A DNA stretch of 42,523 bases from an uncultured Pseudomonadota bacterium. Lineage in GTDB: Bacteria; Pseudomonadota; Gammaproteobacteria; Burkholderiales; Methylophilaceae. The position numbers and the translations under genes are program-made. Where the stretch lies: assembly GCA_903838125.1 (NCBI GenBank), contig CAILXF010000052.1, positions 1 through 42,523 of the forward strand, read 5' to 3'. Shown one piece after another: positions 36,481 through 42,523 of the stretch; position 1 is the first letter of the stretch, and each line of letters starts with the position of its first letter. The notes beneath the pieces are model-generated. The model made no database searches, was not told the DNA's origin, and saw only the letters and a program-made list of their open reading frames with translations.

Positions 36481-37431
36481 ATGGAAATCACCTTAAGTCC
36501 TGAAGACAATATTCGACTCGCCAACCTATGCGGCGCATTAGACGAAAATATTAAACAAATTGAAGCCGCACTTGAAGTCACTATTGCCCGTCGCGGTGCT
36601 CATTTCAAAATTACTGGCGAACTGCAGCACAGCCGCTTAGCGGCACAATTGCTGGAAAATTTTTATGCGCGCGCCAAGAAACCGATTGATCTAGAAGAAA
36701 TTCAACTTGGACTTGTCGAAATCGACAAACTCAAACCAGAAGATGTCGCCACGTCTACAATGCCAGTGCTAATGACACGCCGCAGTGAGTTTCATGGACG
36801 GACACCTCGCCAAGTCGCCTACCTGCAACAAATTCAAGATTTTGATATCACCTTTGGCATCGGCCCAGCCGGTACCGGTAAAACCTATTTAGCTGTCGCC
36901 AGTGCTGTCGATGCGATGGCGCGTGATCGGGTTAAACGTATTGTACTGGTGCGTCCTGCGGTAGAGGCCGGTGAACGCTTAGGCTTTTTGCCTGGCGATT
37001 TAAACCAAAAAGTAGACCCCTACCTACGTCCACTCTATGATGCTCTTTATGATTTAGCTGGCTATGACACGGTGAATAAAATGTTTGAACGCGGCGCCAT
37101 TGAAGTGGCCCCACTCGCTTATATGCGAGGTAGGACATTGAATCAAAGTTTTATTATCTTGGATGAAGCGCAAAATACCACGCCTGAACAAATGAAGATG
37201 TTTTTAACCCGCATCGGCTTTGGCACTAAGGCAGTGATCACTGGTGACGTGACGCAAATTGATTTGCAACGCCACCAAAAAAGCGGCTTGGTCGAAGCAC
37301 AAAAAGTACTGAAAGATATTAAGGGCATTGCAATGACGCACTTCTTGGCGGCCGATGTCGTGCGCCATCCCTTAGTACAAAAAATTGTCAATGCTTACGA
37401 AGATTACGAACTTAAAAACCAAAATACCTAG
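36481..37431 (+). CDS. PhoH-like ATPase (YbeZ)
   Basis: A P-loop ATPase of the PhoH family, associated with YbeY in RNA metabolism. From this start 316 residues. An N-terminal KH-like region (about 1-70) precedes the ATPase: Walker A GPAGTGKT at 128-135, the VLVRPAVEAGERLGFLPGDL segment, and Walker B FIILDEAQN followed by TPEQMKMFLTRIGFG. The ATG at 36481 was preferred to 36445, which would overlap miaB by 29 bp and add residues not seen in relatives. Together with ybeY and corC downstream it forms the conserved miaB-ybeZ-ybeY-ybeX-lnt order, here split by psiE. Confidence 0.95.
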   Translation: MEITLSPEDNIRLANLCGALDENIKQIEAALEVTIARRGAHFKITGELQHSRLAAQLLENFYARAKKPIDLEEIQLGLVEIDKLKPEDVATSTMPVLMTRRSEFHGRTPRQVAYLQQIQDFDITFGIGPAGTGKTYLAVASAVDAMARDRVKRIVLVRPAVEAGERLGFLPGDLNQKVDPYLRPLYDALYDLAGYDTVNKMFERGAIEVAPLAYMRGRTLNQSFIILDEAQNTTPEQMKMFLTRIGFGTKAVITGDVTQIDLQRHQKSGLVEAQKVLKDIKGIAMTHFLAADVVRHPLVQKIVNAYEDYELKNQNT

Positions 37432-37460
37432 CCTATACGCTTTCGCCTAATGGTTACAGG

Positions 37461-37466
37461 TATAAT
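37461..37466 (+). promoter_or_regulatory. Candidate -10 element for psiE
   Basis: A perfect TATAAT in the context CAGGTATAAT lies 32 bp before the psiE start codon. No recognisable -35 is present at 16-18 bp, so it may be chance. Confidence 0.3.
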
Positions 37467-37498
37467 AAATTTGCATTTAGACGACTTAAGGAAGTGTT

Positions 37499-37909
37499 AT
37501 GACCCCAAATAAATTTAGCCGATTAACCCAAGTCAGCCTTGGAATGGTTGGGCAAGGCGTACTCATCGTTATTGCCATCGCCACCATTTTTGCCATCTGT
37601 CAGGCCATTAACCACATCTGGCTCGCACGTGCGATTAGTGTTGGCGATCTGCTACTGCTATTTTTATACCTAGAAGTGATGTCCATGCTTGACCACTACC
37701 TAGGTTCAGGTAATTTACCCGTACGCTATCCGCTTTATATCGGCATCATTGCATTGGCGCGCTATCTGGTGCTAGATATTGCAGAGATTGATGCTTTCCG
37801 TATGTTTGCACTTTCAGGTTCTATCTTTTTAATTGCGATGGCGATTTTGGTGGTGCGTTATGGCCATGTTCGCTTCCCTTACACCGACTGCCCGACACAA
37901 TCGAAATAA
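37499..37909 (+). CDS. psiE: PsiE-family membrane protein
   Basis: A 136-residue protein with four hydrophobic helices (about 20-42, 52-66, 78-96 and 102-122). The central signature LLLLFLYLEVMSMLDHYL and the following NLPVRYPLYIGIIALARYLVLD match the PsiE (phosphate-starvation-inducible E) family, and the length equals that of the E. coli protein. The molecular function is unknown. It stands between phoH and ybeY, where most relatives have no gene, and is separated from ybeY by a strong hairpin. An AAGGAAG ribosome site precedes the start. No Pho box was recognised. Confidence 0.88.
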   Translation: MTPNKFSRLTQVSLGMVGQGVLIVIAIATIFAICQAINHIWLARAISVGDLLLLFLYLEVMSMLDHYLGSGNLPVRYPLYIGIIALARYLVLDIAEIDAFRMFALSGSIFLIAMAILVVRYGHVRFPYTDCPTQSK

Positions 37910-37914
37910 TTACA

Positions 37915-37950
37915 AGCTACGCGACTAAGATGACTCCTAGTCGCGTAGCT
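37915..37950. other. Perfect 13-bp inverted repeat between psiE and ybeY
   Basis: Arms AGCTACGCGACTA (37915-37927) and TAGTCGCGTAGCT (37938-37950) are perfectly complementary around a 10-base loop. The repeat starts 5 bp after the psiE stop and ends 7 bp before the ybeY start. There is no T tract, so it is not a classical terminator. Confidence 0.8.
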
Positions 37951-37957
37951 AACCTCT

Positions 37958-38407
37958 ATGCCTAAACTCAACCTCACCTTACAAATCGCTAGCGACCAAA
38001 CGCAAATCCCTAGCGCTAAGCAATTTAGGCAATGGGCTAAGGCTAGCCTACGCGTAGATACTGAAGTCACTTTTCGAATTGTGGATAAAGCAGAAGGCCT
38101 CGCCCTTAACCTAGCCTATCGCGCTAAAGATTACGCAACCAATGTCCTTACTTTCCCGCTAAGCGATGAGCCTCATTTAATGGGTGATATTATTATCTGC
38201 GCGCCAGTTGTCGCGGCTGAGGCCATAGCTCAAGGCAAATCATTGACAGCGCACTATGCGCATTTGACCGTGCATGGCATTTTGCATTTACACGGTTATG
38301 ACCACGAAATAGAAGCACAGGCCGAACTAATGGAAGGCTTAGAAACAGCAATTATGCGTAAATTAGGGTATGCTGACCCCTATCTCATTACAGAGGGCGC
38401 CAACTAA
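37958..38407 (+). CDS. ybeY: Endoribonuclease YbeY (rRNA maturation factor)
   Basis: Zinc-dependent endoribonuclease involved in 3' maturation of 16S rRNA and 70S quality control. The 149 residues carry the diagnostic zinc site HGILHLHGYDH: His106, His110 and His116. Upstream lie NVLTFPLSD and LMGDIIICAPVV, also family hallmarks. The stop TAA overlaps the ATG of corC by one base. The start codon follows a strong 13-bp hairpin at only 7 bases and there is no visible Shine-Dalgarno, so initiation may depend on translation coupled from psiE or on RNA processing. Confidence 0.96.
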   Translation: MPKLNLTLQIASDQTQIPSAKQFRQWAKASLRVDTEVTFRIVDKAEGLALNLAYRAKDYATNVLTFPLSDEPHLMGDIIICAPVVAAEAIAQGKSLTAHYAHLTVHGILHLHGYDHEIEAQAELMEGLETAIMRKLGYADPYLITEGAN

Positions 38408-39249
38408 TGGCCACCGAGTCGGAAAAACCTAGTTTATTAGAACGTTTAAGTCATTTTTTACTGCGCGAACCTGAAGATCGTGAACAACTGGTCGAGCTGT
38501 TACACGGCGCTTATGAAAATAGCTTAATGGATTCAGACTCGCTCGCCATGATTGAAGGCGTGCTCCAAGTAAGTGAAATGCAAGTGCGCGACATCATGAT
38601 TCCGCGCTCACAAATGGATGTCATTGACATCACCCATCCGCCCGAAACTTTCATCCCCCATGTGATAGCAACCGCTCACTCACGCTTTCCTGTGATTGAA
38701 GACAATAAAAACGACGTTATCGGTATCTTGCTAGCTAAAGACTTGCTTCGTTACTACGCTGGTGAAGACTTTGAAGTGCGTGATATGTTGCGCCCTGCTA
38801 TCTTTATTCCGGAAGCCAAGCGCCTGAACGTTTTACTTAAAGAATTTCGTAGCAACCGCAACCATATTGCCATCGTGGTGGATGAGTACGGCGGTATCGC
38901 CGGTATGGTAACGATTGAAGATGTGTTAGAGCAAATTGTCGGCGACATTGAAGATGAATACGACTACGACGAAGACGAAGACAATATCATCCAGAATGCT
39001 GACGGCCAATTTAGAGTCAAAGCCCTCACTGAAATTTCTGACTTTAACGAAATTGTAGGCACCGACCTCAGCGATGAAGAATTTTCTACCATAGGCGGTT
39101 TGGTGGTCAATCAATTTGGGCACCTACCAAAACGTAATGATGAAATTAGCTTTGATGGCTTACATGTCAAAGTCCTACGTGCTGATAGTCGGCGTCTGCA
39201 CAGCATCTCGGTAGAAGTCCTGAACAAAGATCTGGCAATCACTCCCTAA
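38407..39249 (+). CDS. corC: CBS-domain protein of the CorC/YbeX family
   Basis: A 280-residue cytosolic protein with tandem CBS domains (about 65-190; MEVSEMQVRDIMIPRSQMDVI-type entry, ATAHSRFPVIEDNKNDVIGIL, then NHIAIVVDEYGGIAGMVTIED) and a C-terminal CorC_HlyC domain (about 200-277). Between them is a strongly acidic linker, EDEYDYDEDEDN. Family members have been linked to Mg/Co efflux and, from conserved context with ybeZ and ybeY, to ribosome metabolism. It lacks the membrane DUF21 domain of larger relatives. It overlaps ybeY by one base; lnt follows after one small gene. Confidence 0.93.
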   Translation: MATESEKPSLLERLSHFLLREPEDREQLVELLHGAYENSLMDSDSLAMIEGVLQVSEMQVRDIMIPRSQMDVIDITHPPETFIPHVIATAHSRFPVIEDNKNDVIGILLAKDLLRYYAGEDFEVRDMLRPAIFIPEAKRLNVLLKEFRSNRNHIAIVVDEYGGIAGMVTIEDVLEQIVGDIEDEYDYDEDEDNIIQNADGQFRVKALTEISDFNEIVGTDLSDEEFSTIGGLVVNQFGHLPKRNDEISFDGLHVKVLRADSRRLHSISVEVLNKDLAITP

Positions 39250-39274
39250 AAAGGCACTCCCCCTATTAACCGGT

Positions 39275-39301
39275 GGAACTAAATTGCGAGAAGTCATCTC
39301 A
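39275..39301 (+). promoter_or_regulatory. Possible extracytoplasmic-stress (sigmaE-like) promoter
   Basis: GGAACT (39275-39280), a 16-bp spacer and TCTCA (39297-39301) resemble the sigmaE pattern GGAACTT-N15-16-TCtaA. It lies about 60 bp before a small exported protein gene. Imperfect match; low confidence. Confidence 0.25.
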
Positions 39302-39362
39302 TAAGTAGAACTTAATACTTTTTGAACCTTGATTATTTCTCGTTATGTTAGGGCTGTGAACC

Positions 39363-39761
39363 ATGAAATACTTAGCTGTAGTTGTTGCGTTGCTTGGTCA
39401 GTTTTCTTTTTCAAACTGGGCATTTGCCGATGCACCATCCAAAGAAGCCACTGAAATTCCCACCGTTGAGAAAGATTTTATTGATGCCATCAATGGCTTT
39501 GATAAAGCTCAAATCATTGCGCAATTTGGCGAACCTGCCAAAGCTGATGACGTCAAAATTAAAGGATCTGGCAAGATTGTAGCTTCTATTTGGCAGTACC
39601 ACTTTATCAACACCTCTCCCGATGGCAGTTATTATGAAACCACCGAATTGGATTTTATTGACGACAAAGTGGTGACTGTGGTGTTCCTCAATAACGATGG
39701 TTCTGATATTGACAATAGCGCTGAAAAATTTGAAGTGCCGACGGCTAAGCCGAAATCTTAA
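39363..39761 (+). CDS. Small exported protein, possibly BamE/SmpA-like
   Basis: A 132-residue protein with a cleavable signal peptide (hydrophobic about 4-20, ending FADA). The mature part has a helix followed by a beta sheet: GFDKAQIIAQFGEPAKADD resembles the start of SmpA/BamE-like folds, where a helix leads to the FGxP turn, and the strands SIWQYHFI, TTELDFIDD and KVVTVVFLN follow. There is no lipobox, so it would be soluble in the periplasm, unlike BamE. The function is unknown. The fold suggestion is inference from pattern only. Confidence 0.8.
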   Translation: MKYLAVVVALLGQFSFSNWAFADAPSKEATEIPTVEKDFIDAINGFDKAQIIAQFGEPAKADDVKIKGSGKIVASIWQYHFINTSPDGSYYETTELDFIDDKVVTVVFLNNDGSDIDNSAEKFEVPTAKPKS

Positions 39762-39786
39762 GATTGCCTATTGGTAAAATGCATAC

Positions 39787-39810
39787 AAAAAGGGCTAATG
39801 GCCCTTTTTT
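39787..39810 (+). terminator. Rho-independent terminator upstream of lnt
   Basis: A 9-bp stem, AAAAAGGGC (39787-39795) with GCCCTTTTT (39801-39809), has a 5-base loop TAATG and ends in T. It lies 25 bp after the stop of the small exported protein gene. Confidence 0.88.
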
Positions 39811-39885
39811 GCATTTGTTTGCATGACGATAAAAAAAGCCCCTGTCAAAGCGTATAACATTGCAGTATCAAGCTACAATTTGGTC

Positions 39886-41466
39886 ATGCGCTCATTATTC
39901 CGTTATCTACCCTTTAAACCATTGACATTGCTGCTGCTGGGCGCTCTCGGCGTGCTCGGCTTTGCACCATTTTATTGGTATTTAGCCAGCGTTTTTTCTT
40001 TGATTGGCTTATTCTATTTCTGGCACCTAAGTCAATCACCCAAACAGGCGGCTCTTGCAGGCTTTATTTACGGACTTGGTTTGTTTGGTGCAGGCATTTA
40101 CTGGATATATATCAGCCTACATCAATTTGGTGGCATGCCAAGTCTAATGGCAGGTCTACTCACATTCCTCTTATGTGCATTTATGGCACTGTTTCCTGCC
40201 GTGGTTGGTGCGCTTAGCGTTTGGGCCTCTGGGGTTAGCCTCACCTCGAAACAACCACACACGATGCTGTTGACGATTCCAGTGTCGTGGGCTCTTACTG
40301 ACTGGGTTAGAAGCTGGATTTTTACAGGATTTCCGTGGCTCAGCATTGGTTATAGCCAGGTCCCTAGCAGCCCACTTGCTGGCTATATGCCAATTATTGG
40401 CGTCTATGGCGTTTCACTACTGACAGTCTTTAGTGCCAGTTTGCTTGGCTTTTGGTTAGCCAAACACTTTATTCACAAAGAGAATACCCTTCGCTGGCAA
40501 CGCAATGCCATTGCTCTGCTATTCTTTATTTGGGGCACTGGTGGATTATTGAAATTGGTCGAGTGGACCGCACCTAACGGCAAACCCATTAGCGTATCCT
40601 TACTGCAGGGTAATATCGCGCAAAATTTAAAATGGATACCGGAAATTGCAGAGCAAACGCTAGTCTTGTATTTAAAGATGGCGGAATCTAGTTCAGCACA
40701 ACTGATTGTGATGCCAGAAACTGCACTACCAGTGTTATCTAGCGAAGTCCCGCTTGCACTAAAAGCGCGCTTGCAGATTCATGCAAAGAAAAACCAAGGG
40801 GATATTTTAATTGGCCTAGTTGAGCTTGAAAACGGAGAATATTTTAATAGTGTATTAAGTCTTGGCAGTGCGCCGTCTGAGGTTTACCGCAAGTCACATC
40901 TGGTGCCATTTGGCGAATTTATTCCATTAAAGTCGGCCTTAGGCTGGATTTATCGCGACCTGCTAGATATGCCTTTAAGTGACTTATCGCGCGGGGGCAC
41001 TCATCAGCAACCGATGTCGATTGTGGGTCAGCAAGTGGCACTTAATATCTGTTATGAAGATGTATTTGGTGAAGAGGTTATTCGCCAACTGCCAAAGGCA
41101 ACCCTGCTGGTCAATGTCAGCAATGACGCATGGTATGGTGAGTCAATTGCCGCCGATCAACACCTACAGTTTTCTCAGGCGCGCGCTTTGGAAACGGGAC
41201 GCATGGTGTTGCGCGCAACGAATACCGGTGCAACCGCCATCATTGATCCCCATGGCAATCTCATCGCGCAAGCGCCGCACTTCACTCAGTTTGCACTGAA
41301 CGGCATGGCGCAAGGCTATCGCGGCACCACACCCTATGTGCGTTGGGGTAATTGGCTGTTTTTGGGGATCTGCCTGATCATCCTCCTATTTTTAGTACGA
41401 ACCAAACTCATTACTCACACTAAGTCGCTATCTAAAGGTTTGGTCAGCCGGCATAAAACAAAGTAA
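39886..41466 (+). CDS. lnt: Apolipoprotein N-acyltransferase
   Basis: Inner-membrane enzyme that adds the third acyl chain to lipoproteins, required before sorting by the Lol system. The protein (526 residues from this start) has six to seven membrane helices and a nitrilase-like domain with the catalytic triad: Glu278 in MPETALPVL, Lys336 in YRKSHLVPFGEF and Cys389 in NICYEDVFGE. A final C-terminal helix follows. An in-frame ATG at 39823 would add 21 residues but lies just after a terminator. The chosen start brings Lys and Cys to nearly the positions of the E. coli enzyme (335 and 387). Neither start has a clear ribosome site. Confidence 0.93.
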   Translation: MRSLFRYLPFKPLTLLLLGALGVLGFAPFYWYLASVFSLIGLFYFWHLSQSPKQAALAGFIYGLGLFGAGIYWIYISLHQFGGMPSLMAGLLTFLLCAFMALFPAVVGALSVWASGVSLTSKQPHTMLLTIPVSWALTDWVRSWIFTGFPWLSIGYSQVPSSPLAGYMPIIGVYGVSLLTVFSASLLGFWLAKHFIHKENTLRWQRNAIALLFFIWGTGGLLKLVEWTAPNGKPISVSLLQGNIAQNLKWIPEIAEQTLVLYLKMAESSSAQLIVMPETALPVLSSEVPLALKARLQIHAKKNQGDILIGLVELENGEYFNSVLSLGSAPSEVYRKSHLVPFGEFIPLKSALGWIYRDLLDMPLSDLSRGGTHQQPMSIVGQQVALNICYEDVFGEEVIRQLPKATLLVNVSNDAWYGESIAADQHLQFSQARALETGRMVLRATNTGATAIIDPHGNLIAQAPHFTQFALNGMAQGYRGTTPYVRWGNWLFLGICLIILLFLVRTKLITHTKSLSKGLVSRHKTK

Positions 41467-41498
41467 AATCTGCCTTTTCGCTTAAATAGATTTGAAAT

Positions 41499-42419
41499 AT
41501 GGCTTTAACTTTTCAGCAAATCATCCTTACCTTACAAAACTACTGGTCTGAGCGCGGTTGCGCCCTACTACAATCATACGATATGGAAGTCGGCGCTGGC
41601 ACTAGCCATACAGCTACGTTCTTACGCTCACTTGGCCCTGAACCATGGAAAGCCGCTTACGTGCAACCTAGCCGCCGTCCTAAAGATGGCCGTTATGGTG
41701 AAAACCCAAATCGCTTACAGCATTACTACCAATTTCAAGTCGTACTTAAACCTGCACCTGCAGATATTCTTGAACTGTATCTTGGCTCATTAGAAGCCTT
41801 GGGCTTTGACCTCAAAAAGAATGACATTCGCTTTGTTGAAGATGACTGGGAAAATCCAACTTTAGGGGCTTGGGGCTTAGGTTGGGAAGTCTGGCTAAAC
41901 GGTATGGAAGTCACGCAGTTTACCTATTTCCAACAAGTGGGCGGCATTAACTGTAAACCTATCACTGGCGAAATTACCTATGGCTTAGAGCGCTTAGCCA
42001 TGTACCTACAAGGAGTAGACAATGTCTACGACCTAACTTGGACCGAAGGTTTAAGTTATGGTGATGTTTATCTGCAAAATGAAAAAGAACAAAGTGCTTA
42101 TAACTTTGAGCATTCTGATGCTGAATTTTTGTTTACCGCTTTTAATGCTCACGAAAAACAAGCCAAGCACTTAATGGAAAGTGAACTGGCGTTGCCCGCC
42201 TATGAACAAATTCTAAAAGCAGCGCATACCTTTAACTTGCTCGATGCCCGTGGTGCGATTTCAGTCACTGAGCGTGCGGGCTATATCGGTCGCATTCGTA
42301 ATTTAGCGCGTTCTGTAGCGGCTAGTTATCTAGAAAGTCGCGCACGCTTGGGCTTTCCCATGGCCAATCAAGCCCATGCCGGCGAAGTGCTAGAACTGTT
42401 AGCTAAAAAACTCGCTTAA
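41499..42419 (+). CDS. glyQ: Glycine--tRNA ligase, alpha subunit
   Basis: Catalytic alpha subunit of the bacterial alpha2-beta2 glycyl-tRNA synthetase. The 306 residues are complete and highly conserved: [21 protein letters not shown] split after the first helix, [57 protein letters not shown] in sequence, [19 protein letters not shown] and [16 protein letters not shown]. Class II motifs 2 and 3 are intact. It follows lnt by 32 bp, and the beta-subunit gene starts within a few tens of bases, as expected. Confidence 0.97.
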   Translation: MALTFQQIILTLQNYWSERGCALLQSYDMEVGAGTSHTATFLRSLGPEPWKAAYVQPSRRPKDGRYGENPNRLQHYYQFQVVLKPAPADILELYLGSLEALGFDLKKNDIRFVEDDWENPTLGAWGLGWEVWLNGMEVTQFTYFQQVGGINCKPITGEITYGLERLAMYLQGVDNVYDLTWTEGLSYGDVYLQNEKEQSAYNFEHSDAEFLFTAFNAHEKQAKHLMESELALPAYEQILKAAHTFNLLDARGAISVTERAGYIGRIRNLARSVAASYLESRARLGFPMANQAHAGEVLELLAKKLA

Positions 42420-42449
42420 TTGGCTATGACGGACACGAACGAGAAAATA

Positions 42450-42523
42450 ATGAGGACACAAAATTAATTAGTAGAACTATTTGTAGAAGAACTGCCGCCG
42501 AAAGTATTAAATAAATTAGGTGA
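42450..42523 (+). pseudogene. glyS: Glycine--tRNA ligase, beta subunit, first codons only, with an in-frame stop
   Basis: The last 19 codons of the window read LVELFVEELPPKVLNKLG, the unmistakable N terminus of GlyS. In that frame an ATG at 42450 (or another at 42426) leads through M-R-T-Q-N to a TAA at 42465-42467, immediately before LVELF. Relatives have LLVELFVEELPPK, so the TAA stands where a TTA leucine codon is expected, a single T-to-A difference. No ATG, GTG or TTG lies between the stop and the conserved motif. Because glyS is essential, a sequence error or an unusual start is as likely as true inactivation. The rest of the gene is outside the window. Confidence 0.6.

Overview
The window reads as a stretch of core chromosome from a betaproteobacterium, most likely of the Methylophilaceae (Methylotenera/Methylophilus-like). 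Grounds are the moderate-to-low GC content, protein sequences of betaproteobacterial type, the EarP/Arg32 form of EF-P, a CIRCE operator in front of rpoH, and the gene order ubiE-ubiJ-ubiB and miaB-phoH-ybeY-corC-lnt. The family assignment is inferred from overall similarity, not from a search. No prophage, complete IS element, CRISPR array or defence island is visible.

Layout. 1-1600: the 3' end of dnaK, then dnaJ. 1597-6453 (minus): a GIY-YIG protein, glyoxalase I, a 2[4Fe-4S] ferredoxin, coaD, rsmD, and a pair of periplasmic M16 proteases (one catalytic, one lacking the zinc site). 6664-9272 (plus): ftsY-ftsE-ftsX. 9273-10314: rpoH with a dense control region (perfect FNR-type box, sigma70-like promoter, CIRCE) and a strong terminator. 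10423-13723: a DUF971 gene and ubiE-ubiJ-ubiB for ubiquinone synthesis, convergent with mutM. 14580-18686 (minus): an ABC-2 transporter cluster (ATPase, permease, GldG-like protein, DUF4340 protein). 18687-19171: a 485-bp intergenic region with two different short tandem repeats. 19172-25462: a TPR lipoprotein, lolB, a small membrane protein, greB, earP, efp, ispE and tRNA-Gln. 25571-29258: prs, rplY, pth, ychF and tRNA-Met. 29329-31213 (minus): a FemAB-like acyltransferase and an exported EF-hand protein. 31487-34950: ompR-envZ, convergent with cysG. 35079-42419 (plus): miaB, phoH, psiE, ybeY, corC, a small exported protein, lnt and glyQ, followed by the first codons of glyS.

How the genes work together. 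Several envelope pathways meet here: lolB and lnt serve lipoprotein maturation and sorting, ftsEX and ftsY serve division and membrane targeting, and ompR-envZ senses the envelope. EarP and EF-P form a modification enzyme/substrate pair. DnaK/DnaJ and RpoH form the heat-shock core, and rpoH appears to sit under HrcA control.

The window is mostly ordinary housekeeping DNA and I found no convincing new multi-gene system. The points most worth a second look are an in-frame TAA near the start of glyS at the right edge; the perfect FNR-type box placed 41.5 bp before a candidate rpoH start site, together with CIRCE; the two tandem repeat tracts at 18699-19102; and a perfect 13-bp hairpin just in front of ybeY.
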